DNA of 64,000 bases from NCBI GenBank assembly GCA_902560675.1, contig CACEMP010000001.1:145046-209045 (forward strand), written 5' to 3'. Below the pieces are notes generated by a model. It ran no database searches, was not told the DNA's origin, and saw nothing but the letters and a program-made list of their open reading frames with translations. The first letter of the stretch is position 1. Each line of letters opens with the position of its first letter. This stretch comes from an uncultured Alphaproteobacteria bacterium. GTDB taxonomy: Bacteria > Pseudomonadota > Alphaproteobacteria > HIMB59 > GCA-002718135. Both the position numbers and the translations under genes were made by a program. Below, piece by piece: positions 18,817 through 27,113 of this stretch.

Positions 18817-19979
18817 TACTTTTCCTTAAATTGTATACTTCTATTATAAATGTTCATAAAGAAGGATATTGTAAGACTAATTGACAAATAAGTTGCCATA
18901 ACAATTGCCATACATTCAATAGCTTGACCAGTTTGATTTAAACTTATTCCTCCAAAACCATGAACAAGGTCTGCATATCCAACTGCAATACCTAAAGAAG
19001 AATTTTTAGTTAGGTTCAGATACTGACTTGTTAGTGGAGGGACAATAACTCTTAGAGCTTGAGGGATAATTATTAGTCTCATTATCCATGTTTGTTTTAA
19101 ACCTATAGCAGCAGAGGCTTCTCTTTGTCCTTTTGATACAGACATTATTCCCGCTCTAACGATTTCAGAAATAAATGCTGCTGTGTAAATTGATAGGGCT
19201 AAAAACATTGCAATAAATTCTGGTCTAATAACTAAACCACCTTTAAAATTAAATCCTTTCATTTCTGGATGTTCAAAAGACATTGGTGAGCCAAGAATAA
19301 AAAATAAAATTAAGGGAACAATAAATATTAATCCTATTGAACTAGAAAATACTGGAAATTGTTGACCTGTTTTATCTTGTCTTTTTTTTGCCCATCTATT
19401 TATTAAGAAACTTGAAATTAAAGCTAATACAATTGCAATTAATACATATGAGAATCCACTTTCAAATATTGGTCTTGGAGAATATAATCCTCTATTAGAA
19501 ATATAAAATACATCTAGAACTTGAAGTGATTGCTTTACACGAGGAAGTTGAATTAAAATACTATACCATAAAATTATTTGAAGAAGTAGAGGTACATTTC
19601 TTGAAAATTCAACGTAAATATAAACTAGACGACTTAGTAGCCAATTTGAAGACAGCCTTACTATACCTAAAATAAAACCCAAAATTGTTGCAGCTATACA
19701 TCCTGTAACAGAAACTAAAAGAGTATTTAAAACACCAACAAAATAAACTTTTAAGTGAGTATCAGTAGATTTAAATTCTAAAAAAGGTGAAAAACTTATA
19801 TCAAAGCCTGCTGGATTTTGAAGAAAACTCCAACCAGTTGCAATATTTCTTTTTTCTAAGTTGTAAGAAGTTGTACTAATTACAAAGAATAAACCTAAGG
19901 CAAATAAACCTACAACTAAAGTTTGAAAAAAAATGGATCTAAATTTTTCATCAGAAAAGAAACCTAAGTTAGATCGCAT
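18816..19979 (-). CDS. aapQ: General L-amino acid ABC transporter permease AapQ
   Basis: AapQ pairs with AapM in the membrane. I chose ATG 19979 (MRSNLGFFSDEKFRS, 387 residues); the frame extends upstream only to a TTG inside the T-tract of the terminator at 19993-20020, which is an unlikely start. The protein has about eight transmembrane helices, the family element NVPLLLQIILWY, a mid-protein insertion typical of AapQ, and the coupling loop REASAAIGLKQTWIMRLI. It follows aapJ across a terminator-like hairpin, so it is probably made in lower amounts than AapJ. Confidence 0.94.
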   Translation of the reverse strand: MRSNLGFFSDEKFRSIFFQTLVVGLFALGLFFVISTTSYNLEKRNIATGWSFLQNPAGFDISFSPFLEFKSTDTHLKVYFVGVLNTLLVSVTGCIAATILGFILGIVRLSSNWLLSRLVYIYVEFSRNVPLLLQIILWYSILIQLPRVKQSLQVLDVFYISNRGLYSPRPIFESGFSYVLIAIVLALISSFLINRWAKKRQDKTGQQFPVFSSSIGLIFIVPLILFFILGSPMSFEHPEMKGFNFKGGLVIRPEFIAMFLALSIYTAAFISEIVRAGIMSVSKGQREASAAIGLKQTWIMRLIIIPQALRVIVPPLTSQYLNLTKNSSLGIAVGYADLVHGFGGISLNQTGQAIECMAIVMATYLSISLTISFFMNIYNRSIQFKEK

Positions 19980-19992
19980 CGTTAGTATATAC

Positions 19993-20020
19993 AAAAAAAA
20001 TGGGGGGTTTAAAACCCCCC
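19993..20020 (-). terminator. Rho-independent terminator/attenuator between aapJ and aapQ
   Basis: Read on the minus strand, a six-pair G/C stem (GGGGGG at 20020-20015, CCCCCC at 20007-20002) with a 7-base loop TTTTAAA is followed by A and eight T residues (20000-19993). It lies 19 bases after the aapJ stop and just before the aapQ start. Such a hairpin inside an ABC operon usually makes binding-protein mRNA more abundant than permease mRNA, by partial readthrough or by 3'-end protection. Confidence 0.85.
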
Positions 20021-20039
20021 GTTTAAATTTAATTACGAT

Positions 20040-21044
20040 TTATCTGAATGGAGGTGCGTATAAAATACCACCTTGAGTCCATAGAGCATTTAAACCTCTT
20101 GCAATTTCTAGAGGTGTGTCTGGACCAACGTTTGCTTCGTAAGATTCAGAGTAGTTACCAATTTGTTTAATAATTTGATAAGCCCAATCATTACTTAGCT
20201 CAAGCATTTCACCATAGTTACCCTCAACACCAAGAAGTCTTAGTACTTCAGGAACATTAGAGCTCATTTGAGCATCAACATTTTCAGATGTAACACCTAG
20301 TTCTTCAGCAATAATCATTGCATTTAAAGACCAACGAACTACGTCACCCCACTGGTGATCACCATGTCTTACAAGTGGACCAAGTGGTTCTTTTGAAATA
20401 ATTTCTGGTAAAACTTTCCATTTATCTGGATTAGAAGCAGCAGCTCTAGTTGAAGAAAGACCTGAAGCATCAGTAGTATATACATCACATCTTCCAGCAA
20501 ATAAGTTTTCTTTACCTTCATCATTAGTTTCAATTGGAAGCGCTTCGTAGCTGATTCCATTTAATCTAAAAAAGTCAGCAAGGTTTAACTCTGTAGTAGT
20601 ACCAGTTTGGATACATACAGTAGCACCATCAAGTTCAGTTGCACTTGATACACCAAGAGCAGATGGAACCATGAAACCTTGTCCATCATAGAAGTTTACA
20701 CCTACGAACTCAAAACCAAGATTAACATCACGGCTAATAGTCCAAGTTGTATTTCTCGCTAACATATCAACTTCACCAGAAGCTAATGTTGGAAAACGAG
20801 ATTTACCAGTAGTTGTAATAAATTCTACTTTTGAACGGTCTCCAAAAACAGCAACTGCAACTGCACGACACATATCTGCATCTAGACCAGCCCATTCACC
20901 GCTATCATCTGGAGCAGCAAAACCAGCAAGACCAGTTGTTACTCCACATTTTAGAAAACCTCTATTTTTTACATCATCAAGAGTTCCAGCATTAGCTGAG
21001 AAAGCAAATGCAGCAACTGCAAAGATAGATAATAGTTTTTTCAT
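20040..21044 (-). CDS. aapJ: General L-amino acid-binding periplasmic protein AapJ
   Basis: AapJ captures L-amino acids in the periplasm. The 334-residue protein starts with a signal peptide (MKKLLSIFAVAAFAFSANA, cleavage near residue 19), followed by GTLDDVKNRGFLKCGVTTGLAGF, a typical AapJ start. SBP family 3 features include LDADMCRAVAVAVFGD and ATVCIQTGTTTELNLADFF. Codons here are less AT-extreme and the protein is regular, as for highly expressed genes. It is the first gene of the operon, with SD-like CGGAG before the ATG and a terminator-like hairpin after the stop. Confidence 0.96.
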   Translation of the reverse strand: MKKLLSIFAVAAFAFSANAGTLDDVKNRGFLKCGVTTGLAGFAAPDDSGEWAGLDADMCRAVAVAVFGDRSKVEFITTTGKSRFPTLASGEVDMLARNTTWTISRDVNLGFEFVGVNFYDGQGFMVPSALGVSSATELDGATVCIQTGTTTELNLADFFRLNGISYEALPIETNDEGKENLFAGRCDVYTTDASGLSSTRAAASNPDKWKVLPEIISKEPLGPLVRHGDHQWGDVVRWSLNAMIIAEELGVTSENVDAQMSSNVPEVLRLLGVEGNYGEMLELSNDWAYQIIKQIGNYSESYEANVGPDTPLEIARGLNALWTQGGILYAPPFR

Positions 21045-21057
21045 ATTATTTTCTCCG

Positions 21058-21075
21058 TTTAAATAATTATTTAAA
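21058..21075. repeat. 18-base perfect palindrome in the aapJ 5' leader
   Basis: TTTAAATAATTATTTAAA is its own reverse complement. It lies 14 bases upstream of the aapJ start codon, touching the CGGAG ribosome site. It could be an operator or a weak RNA hairpin near the ribosome site. In DNA this AT-rich, such palindromes also arise by chance. Confidence 0.4.
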
Positions 21076-21098
21076 TATCTTTTTTCAAAGATTGCTTC

Positions 21099-21127
21099 CC
21101 TATAGCAAATTAATAAGTTAATCCCAA
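21099..21127 (-). promoter_or_regulatory. Candidate aapJ promoter
   Basis: On the minus strand TTGGGA (21127-21122) and TATAGG (21104-21099) are separated by 17 bases, each matching 4 of 6 consensus positions. They lie 55-83 bases upstream of the aapJ start, leaving a leader that includes the palindrome at 21058-21075. The call is a consensus match only. Confidence 0.3.
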
Positions 21128-21205
21128 TAATAGATTTATTAAGCTTAAAATTGCCTACTATAATTTGTATATAAAGATTTTGGCTTATACAACATTTAGT
21201 TCTTT

Positions 21206-22366
21206 ATGAAAATAAAAACAAAATTAACAAAAATAGGTAGGAATCCTCTTAAACAAAAAGGGTTTATCAACCCTGGTACCTATAAAGGCTCTACAATGAT
21301 CTTTAATACATTTAAAGATTATTTAAACGATATTAAAAATTTTGACGATAGAACAACATTTTATGGAATAAATAAAAACCCATTTCATAAACAGTTAGAA
21401 GACAGTATTTCATTTTTATATAACTGCAATGACACAGTACTATCACCATCAGGATTGGCCTCTATAGTAATACCTTTTTTTACCTTTTTAAAATCTGGTG
21501 ATGAGGTTTTAATAAATGATAGTGTTTATAGTCCTACTAGAACTTTTTGTGAAAACATCCTTAAGCAATATAATGTTAAAATAAAATATTTTCATCCAAC
21601 AAAAAATATTAATAATTTTCAGAGATTAATTAACAGTAAAACAAGACTAATTTATTTAGAATCACCAGGAACAGCAACTTTTGATATTATTGATATACCT
21701 TTCATTACAAAAATTGCTAAAAAAAATAAAATACCAACTGTTATGGATAATACTTGGGCCTCACCTTTATTTTGTAATCCAATTAAATTAGGAATTGATA
21801 TTATTATAGACGCAGGAACTAAATATATAAACGGTCACTCAGATGTATTAATTGGTTTCGTCTCGTCTAATAAAAAATATTCCAAAAAAATAAGATCATC
21901 TTCAAAAACTTTAGGAATATGTCCTGGTTCAGAAGAAGTTTATTTAGCAATTAGAGGATTGCCAACACTTGAAATTCGAATGAGAGAAATTGAAAAAAAT
22001 GCATTGTTAATGGCAAAATATTTATTAGAACATGATCTTGTATCTGATGTTTTCCATCCAGCATTACCACATACAAAAAATCATAAAATATGGAAAAGAG
22101 ATTTCTCTGGTAGTACCGGCTTATTTTCATTTATGCTGAAAAAGAAATATTCAAATAATCAAATTGAAAAATTTTTTAATAAACTTAAAATTTTCAAATT
22201 GGGATACAGTTGGGGTGGATTTGATAGTCTCATTACCTTTCCTCCATTAGATAAAAGAGAGTTTAAAAATAGAAATACTGGAACTTTAATTAGATTATAT
22301 TGTGGATTGGAAGACATTGATGATCAAATAAAAGATATTAAAAATGCATTAAAAATTTTAAATTAA
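21206..22366 (+). CDS. metC: Cystathionine beta-lyase-like PLP enzyme
   Basis: This fold-type I PLP enzyme of the Cys/Met metabolism family would cleave cystathionine to homocysteine, pyruvate and ammonia. The 386-residue product has the phosphate-binding region SPSGLASIVIPFFTFLKSG, the cofactor Asp in PTVMDNTWASP and the Schiff-base Lys in IIDAGTKYINGHSDVLIG. The GYSWGGFDSLI element near the C terminus is typical of beta-lyases. Its stop overlaps the start of the TauE-like gene (TAATG), so both are co-translated. A related gamma-lyase activity cannot be excluded. Confidence 0.85.
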   Translation: MKIKTKLTKIGRNPLKQKGFINPGTYKGSTMIFNTFKDYLNDIKNFDDRTTFYGINKNPFHKQLEDSISFLYNCNDTVLSPSGLASIVIPFFTFLKSGDEVLINDSVYSPTRTFCENILKQYNVKIKYFHPTKNINNFQRLINSKTRLIYLESPGTATFDIIDIPFITKIAKKNKIPTVMDNTWASPLFCNPIKLGIDIIIDAGTKYINGHSDVLIGFVSSNKKYSKKIRSSSKTLGICPGSEEVYLAIRGLPTLEIRMREIEKNALLMAKYLLEHDLVSDVFHPALPHTKNHKIWKRDFSGSTGLFSFMLKKKYSNNQIEKFFNKLKIFKLGYSWGGFDSLITFPPLDKREFKNRNTGTLIRLYCGLEDIDDQIKDIKNALKILN

Positions 22367-23100
22367 TGGATTTATATTTTTATATTTTTGCATCATTGGG
22401 AGTTTTTGTATTTGGTTTATCTAAAGGTGGTGTACCTGGTCCAATAGCAATGTTAGCTGTTCCTGTTATGTCTTTTGCGATGAGTCCTTTACAAGCTGCT
22501 GGTATTTTGTTGCCACTTTTAATTATAATGGATTTTTCAGCAATCTACTTGTATTGGAAAAAATGGATAAATAGTATTTTAAAAATTATAATCCCGGCAT
22601 CTATAATTGGAATTTTAATTGGAACTCTAACTTTTGAACTTACGAATGAAGATCAAATAAGAATAATGGTTGGCATTATATCAATTATTTTTGTTCTAGT
22701 TTCATTTATTCAGAAAAATAATTATTTGCTTAAACCAACCACAGTTAAAGGTTACTTTTGGTCGTCTGTCGCTGGATATACTAGTTTTTTAATTCATGCA
22801 GGAAATCCACCGATTAACTTTTATATGCTTCCTCTAAAGTTAGATAAAATTTCATTTATTGGAACAATGACATTGGCATTTATGGTTATAAATCTTGTCA
22901 AATTGGTTCCTTATTATTACGTTGGATTATTAGCACCTTCAAATCTTATGATTTCTCTTTATTTACTACCGCTAGCTTTTACCAGTGTTTTAATTGGTTA
23001 CTTTGTACAAAAAAGAATTCCAGAAAAATTATTTTTTAATATTGTTTATGTTTTGCTTTTTTTGATTGGATGCAAATTAATATATGACGGAATAATTTAA
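22366..23100 (+). CDS. TauE/SafE family membrane transporter
   Basis: The 244-residue protein is almost entirely hydrophobic with about eight transmembrane helices. It begins with a helix followed by GLSKGGVPGPIAMLAVPVMS, the conserved TauE/SafE element. Members export sulfite, sulfoacetate or other organosulfur anions. The start overlaps the cystathionine lyase-like stop by 1 base, suggesting that it handles a sulfur product of that enzyme; this is inference from context only. Confidence 0.8.
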   Translation: MDLYFYIFASLGVFVFGLSKGGVPGPIAMLAVPVMSFAMSPLQAAGILLPLLIIMDFSAIYLYWKKWINSILKIIIPASIIGILIGTLTFELTNEDQIRIMVGIISIIFVLVSFIQKNNYLLKPTTVKGYFWSSVAGYTSFLIHAGNPPINFYMLPLKLDKISFIGTMTLAFMVINLVKLVPYYYVGLLAPSNLMISLYLLPLAFTSVLIGYFVQKRIPEKLFFNIVYVLLFLIGCKLIYDGII

Positions 23101-23113
23101 ATTCCATAGATAG

Positions 23114-23530
23114 TTAAATTTTTGTTTTATAATCAGCTCTTTTAGCTTTTCTAAGCCCAAAGGGACCAGGAATAAATAATGTCATGGTATTTGTATTTGG
23201 TTTTAAGTCAACTCTATGTAAATGATCAGCTGATCTAAAACCAATGTAACCTGGTGCCCTCCAAAATTTACCTTTATTAGTAGTTTCCCAATAACCACCT
23301 TTTAAAATAATTGTTATATAAGGACAAAGATGATTATGAACTCCCTCACCATGATCATCATCTAACATTATATGAAGCAAGATATTAAATGGAAACCATT
23401 TAGGTCTTTTTCTAAATAACAAATAATATCTTTCCATCCATGGTTTGGCCTTATGAAATTCTGGATGCGAAGGACCTCTGTCCAATACAATCTTTTTTCT
23501 TCCTAATTTTTCAAGTATTTTTAAGATCAT
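23114..23530 (-). CDS. Cupin-like protein of unknown function
   Basis: The 138-residue product shows two cupin-type metal-binding patches: GVHNHLCPYITIILKGGYWE (about 64-83) and SADHLHRVDL (about 100-109). It resembles small metal-binding cupins without a known substrate. It is the last gene of the iol-type run and overlaps the nucleosidase-like gene by 4 bases. Co-translation suggests a role connected with that cluster, but no reaction can be named. Confidence 0.6.
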   Translation of the reverse strand: MILKILEKLGRKKIVLDRGPSHPEFHKAKPWMERYYLLFRKRPKWFPFNILLHIMLDDDHGEGVHNHLCPYITIILKGGYWETTNKGKFWRAPGYIGFRSADHLHRVDLKPNTNTMTLFIPGPFGLRKAKRADYKTKI

Positions 23531-24057
23531 ATTTTTAATTGAGGATATATTTCAGAAAATAATTTAGCTCCTTTTGAACAATTATCAATCCAATCATTAT
23601 TTGAATTTTCATTTGCATAATCAGAAATATATTTAAAACATTTAAATCTAATATTATGTAATTTGCATACTTTAGCAAAAGAGTAAGCTTCCATATCAAC
23701 AATATCACAATCTATTTCTACTGATGATTGAACAAAACTATCTCCTGATGCGCATATATATCCCTCATCAGAATATATAATTTTTGATATAGGATCAAAA
23801 GGAGTTTCACCTAATTTAAAGTTCATTAGACCTCTTGCATCCATATCTCTTTGAACGAACTTCGTGCATTCTACTAATCCTGATAAGTTTTGCTTTATTG
23901 AACCAGCTGTTCCATAATTAATTATTTCATTAGGTTGAAATTTTGAAATTAATTCCATAATTTTTATTGTAGCATTTATTTTTCCCACACCTGAGTAGTG
24001 GAAATCTTTAAGATTTGGAGTTTCTTCTTTAAGTGCTGCAATAAAAATTTGTCCCAT
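23527..24057 (-). CDS. Nucleoside phosphorylase/nucleosidase-like protein (PNP/UDP family, short)
   Basis: The 176-residue product has PNP/UDP-family signatures: YSGVGKINATIKIMELI at the N terminus, INYGTAGS, the ribose-binding element DIVDMEAYSFAKVC and the catalytic Asp in FKYISDYAN. MTA/SAH nucleosidases are about 230 residues, so this is a short relative. The key Glu and Asp are present, so it may be active. It overlaps the aldolase gene by 1 base and the cupin by 4. The substrate is unknown; a nucleosidase releasing a sugar would fit beside sugar-acid genes. Confidence 0.65.
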   Translation of the reverse strand: MGQIFIAALKEETPNLKDFHYSGVGKINATIKIMELISKFQPNEIINYGTAGSIKQNLSGLVECTKFVQRDMDARGLMNFKLGETPFDPISKIIYSDEGYICASGDSFVQSSVEIDCDIVDMEAYSFAKVCKLHNIRFKCFKYISDYANENSNNDWIDNCSKGAKLFSEIYPQLKI

Positions 24058-24887
24058 TAATTAGGACCAATTTGTTTTATAATTTTTTTTGTAACTTTTG
24101 TTAAATCTTTAATCGTAGGTTTTAGTAATTGCAATCTATCATATGTTTTAGGATTATTTTTGAGATTTTTTCTTAAAGCTTCCCCAAATGTCATTCTAAT
24201 TTCAGTGCCAATATTTAGTTTTGCAACTTTTGTTTTTCTTGCTAGTTTTTTTCTTTGCTCTACAGGAATGCCGCTACTACCGTGAAGAACTAAAGGAATT
24301 TTTGTTTTTGCTTCAATTAAATTAATTTTGTTAAAATCAATACTCGCTTTTTTTGAAGTTTGTAAATGTGTATTACCAACTGAAATTGCCATTGCATCAA
24401 TATTACTTTTGTTTGCAAAAGAAACTGCATCTTCAATATTGGTACCTTCTGAAATTTTGCCATTATCATAACCTACAAAACCTATTTCTCCCTCAACAGA
24501 AATATTATGTTTGTGAGCTCTTGAAGCAATTTTTTTACTAATTTTTATATTTTCTTTTAAAGTTAATTTAGAACCATCAAACATCACAGATGTAAAGCCA
24601 CTATCAATCCCCTCATAACATTCATCTAGAGTATATCCATGATCAACATGACAACAAATATTCGTTTTTGTTTGACTCGCTAAATATCTAAACATTTTTC
24701 CTAATATTGGAATTGGTGTATGCGCTCTACATGAAGGGCCAGCTTGTAATATAATCGGAATTCCAGTTTCATCAGCAGCTTGTGTAAAAGCTAAAGCGTC
24801 ATCCCAGCCTAGTACAACTAAACCTGCTACTGCATAATTATTTTTATTTGCATCATTTAAAATTTTTTTTAAATTTACTGCTGTCAT
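24057..24887 (-). CDS. iolJ: Class II fructose-bisphosphate aldolase family protein, probably IolJ-type
   Basis: IolJ cleaves 6-phospho-5-dehydro-2-deoxygluconate to DHAP and malonate semialdehyde in inositol breakdown. The 276-residue product carries class II zinc-aldolase motifs: CHVDHGYTLDECYEGIDSGF, EGEIGFVG, the His in SVGNTHLQ, and VLHGSSGIP with KLNIGTE for phosphate binding. It lies directly after iolB and iolC, whose products feed this reaction, which supports IolJ over a glycolytic or tagatose aldolase. Confidence 0.8.
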   Translation of the reverse strand: MTAVNLKKILNDANKNNYAVAGLVVLGWDDALAFTQAADETGIPIILQAGPSCRAHTPIPILGKMFRYLASQTKTNICCHVDHGYTLDECYEGIDSGFTSVMFDGSKLTLKENIKISKKIASRAHKHNISVEGEIGFVGYDNGKISEGTNIEDAVSFANKSNIDAMAISVGNTHLQTSKKASIDFNKINLIEAKTKIPLVLHGSSGIPVEQRKKLARKTKVAKLNIGTEIRMTFGEALRKNLKNNPKTYDRLQLLKPTIKDLTKVTKKIIKQIGPN

Positions 24888-25730
24888 TTATTTGTATTTA
24901 GCAATCATATCCTTAATTCCAGGAATTGTTTCTACCTGATAAGCATGTTCAGGTTGAAAATATTGTACCAAAGATCTTTGAGATAATCCTCCAAGTATAG
25001 TGAAATAATACATTTCATAACCGGGTGCTACAACACATGGATGATAGCCAGTTCTAATCGTTATGGTTGAGCCATTAACTATGTGTTCTGCTTTGCCAAC
25101 TTTATCATCAACCTGCTGAAATAATTGAAAACCAAATCCATTATTCGGTTTAAATCTATAATTATAAGTTTCATCATGTCTTGTCTCATCAGGTAAACGA
25201 TCAGTATCATGTTTATGTGGAGGAAAGCCAGACCATCCACCCTGACCCACAGTATAAAGTTCATTACATAGTAATCTACCAACTTTATCATGATGCTTAG
25301 CACCTAAAATATGTTTAATTTTTCTATGAGTTTTAGTATCGTCAGAACCATACTGAACTACATCAATTTCATTTGTTCGAACAGCAAAAGGTTCAAGAGT
25401 TTTATCATACTTAGCACCAGCAATAAAAATTTCAGCATTTTCACTTGAAGATGTAAATTTTGCTTTAGTACTTGAAGGAACATAAACACCTTCTGGTTCT
25501 CCATCCCAAACATCAACTGTTCTAGTGCCTAATGACTCAACTTTTATTCCTTCAATTTCTACATTAATTGTTCCAGTAGCTGGCACTATACATGTTTCAT
25601 AACCAGGTGTTTGATATTCAAAAGATTGATCTTTATTTAATTTTACTATGTTAAAATAATTTAAAGGAACTCTAATGTCTTCAATATCTACAATTGGCTT
25701 GTTTTTATTATCAAATGGTGGAATATGCAT
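24888..25730 (-). CDS. iolB: 5-deoxy-glucuronate isomerase IolB
   Basis: IolB converts 5-deoxy-glucuronate to 5-dehydro-2-deoxygluconate. The 280-residue bicupin shows the family pattern: FEYQTPGYETCIVPATGT in the N half and GQGGWSGFPPHKHDTDRLPDETRHDETYNYR-type metal site (about 175-205, with PPHKHD and ETYNYRF) in the C half. GYHPCVVAPGYEMYYFTILGG follows. Length is normal. The aldolase gene starts right after its stop; iolC ends 1 base upstream. Confidence 0.92.
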   Translation of the reverse strand: MHIPPFDNKNKPIVDIEDIRVPLNYFNIVKLNKDQSFEYQTPGYETCIVPATGTINVEIEGIKVESLGTRTVDVWDGEPEGVYVPSSTKAKFTSSSENAEIFIAGAKYDKTLEPFAVRTNEIDVVQYGSDDTKTHRKIKHILGAKHHDKVGRLLCNELYTVGQGGWSGFPPHKHDTDRLPDETRHDETYNYRFKPNNGFGFQLFQQVDDKVGKAEHIVNGSTITIRTGYHPCVVAPGYEMYYFTILGGLSQRSLVQYFQPEHAYQVETIPGIKDMIAKYK

Positions 25731-25731
25731 A

Positions 25732-26718
25732 TTATTCTCCTTTATTAATTTTATTATATTTCATAAATTCTAAAATTTCATTTAAATTTGGCATTGCTGG
25801 AGCACAACCAACCTTTGTTACTACAATCGCTGCCGCGGCTGAACCTATTTCTATAGATTTTTCTAAATCATTAGTCTTTAAAATTGATCCAATTAATGAC
25901 CCCATAAATGCATCACCGGCTCCAGTTGGTTTCAAGGGCTTAACGGGGAATATTCCCTTTTTAATTTCTTTGTTCATTGCAAAAGTAATAGAGCCTTTTT
26001 CACCTTTTTTATAAATAATTAAGCTTAAATTTTTAGCTAATTGTCTAGCATAATCCAAACCATTGTTGTAATCACCAGCTAATATTCCAAACTCATCATC
26101 ATTTCCAATTACACCACTACATTTACTTGCTGCTAAATTATAAACTTCTTTTGCTTTTTTTGATGACTCCCAGGTATATGGTCTATAATCAATGTCCATA
26201 ATTACAGGAATATTATTTTTATTTGCTATATCTAAAGCATACAAAGTAGAACTCCTTGAAGGTTCAGCCGCTAGACAAGTCCCAGTAATTAATACACAAT
26301 CAAAGTTTTGTATATTAGCGTTTTCAATATCACCTTTATTTAAAAATAAATCAGAAGCTTTATGTCTGTAAATAATTGATTGATGATCTTTAACTGTGGT
26401 TTCAACTATAGCAAAAGAAATTCTTGACTCATTTTTTTCAAACTTTACTAATTCGTTCTTAACCCCATAATGATTTAGTTGATTGATTGCTAATCTACCT
26501 AAAGCATCATCAGAAATTCTTGTCAATAAATTACAATTGCCTCCAAATAGAGTTAACTGGACACCCATATTTGCAGAAGACCCGCCAAGATGAGTTATAA
26601 ATGATTTAGCATTTTCAGTTTTAGTTCCAGGAGGTTCGGGATATATATCTATACCTGCTCTACCTATAAGTAAGAAATTATTTTTTTGTATTTTTGAAAT
26701 TAAAAATTCCAACGACAT
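25732..26718 (-). CDS. iolC: 5-dehydro-2-deoxygluconokinase IolC
   Basis: IolC phosphorylates 5-dehydro-2-deoxygluconate. The 328-residue PfkB/ribokinase-family kinase has the N-terminal GRAGIDIYPEPPGTKTEN, the GGSSANMGVQLTLFGGN sugar site and the C-terminal anion-hole motif KPTGAGDAFMGSLIGS with catalytic Asp. It lacks the C-terminal DUF2090 domain fused to IolC in many proteobacteria; a separate aldolase gene is present instead. It is the first gene of iolC-iolB-aldolase-nucleosidase-cupin. Confidence 0.9.
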   Translation of the reverse strand: MSLEFLISKIQKNNFLLIGRAGIDIYPEPPGTKTENAKSFITHLGGSSANMGVQLTLFGGNCNLLTRISDDALGRLAINQLNHYGVKNELVKFEKNESRISFAIVETTVKDHQSIIYRHKASDLFLNKGDIENANIQNFDCVLITGTCLAAEPSRSSTLYALDIANKNNIPVIMDIDYRPYTWESSKKAKEVYNLAASKCSGVIGNDDEFGILAGDYNNGLDYARQLAKNLSLIIYKKGEKGSITFAMNKEIKKGIFPVKPLKPTGAGDAFMGSLIGSILKTNDLEKSIEIGSAAAAIVVTKVGCAPAMPNLNEILEFMKYNKINKGE

Positions 26719-26723
26719 AAAAA

Positions 26724-27065
26724 CTATTTATTTTTCATATCTATTAAATCAGCTTCATATTCAAATGGATCAATTTGATCAATACAACCAATATTAATTC
26801 CAGCTCCATTTGGATCACTTCGTCTGTAATGATGAGTATAAATTCCACAAATTTTACAAAAAAAATGTTCAGCTATCATTGTATTAAATTTGTAAGAGGA
26901 TAAATTTTCTTCACCCTTAATAAATGATATAGCCTCTTTAGGAACCATTGCCATTTTAGCGTTTTTTCTTTTACAAATTGAGCAATTACAATGTTTTATA
27001 ATTTTCAAATCTGTAAAAACTTCGATTTGAACAGCTCCACAATGGCAATTTAAACTATATTTCAT
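26724..27065 (-). CDS. GFA/CENP-V family zinc protein
   Basis: The 113-residue product has the cysteine spacing of the GFA (glutathione-dependent formaldehyde-activating enzyme-like) fold: CHCGAVQIE near the N terminus, HCNCSICKRKNAK at about 31-43, and FFCKICGIYTHHY further on. Most members have no proven activity despite the name. It lies 5 bases upstream of iolC on the same strand and could lead that operon. Confidence 0.85.
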   Translation of the reverse strand: MKYSLNCHCGAVQIEVFTDLKIIKHCNCSICKRKNAKMAMVPKEAISFIKGEENLSSYKFNTMIAEHFFCKICGIYTHHYRRSDPNGAGINIGCIDQIDPFEYEADLIDMKNK

Positions 27066-27113
27066 TTTTAATATATATATTATAATGTTTAAATTTATTA
27101 AAGATAATAAAAT

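Noticed and set aside
19980..19994. Upstream TTG start for aapQ giving five extra residues
   Set aside because: The TTG lies in the U tract of the terminator hairpin and lacks a ribosome site; ATG 19979 gives the expected N terminus.
21128..21205. Possible SAM-type riboswitch upstream of the cystathionine lyase-like gene
   Set aside because: The 160-base divergent spacer shows no SAM-II or SAM-V core elements, only AT-rich sequence and the aapJ promoter side.
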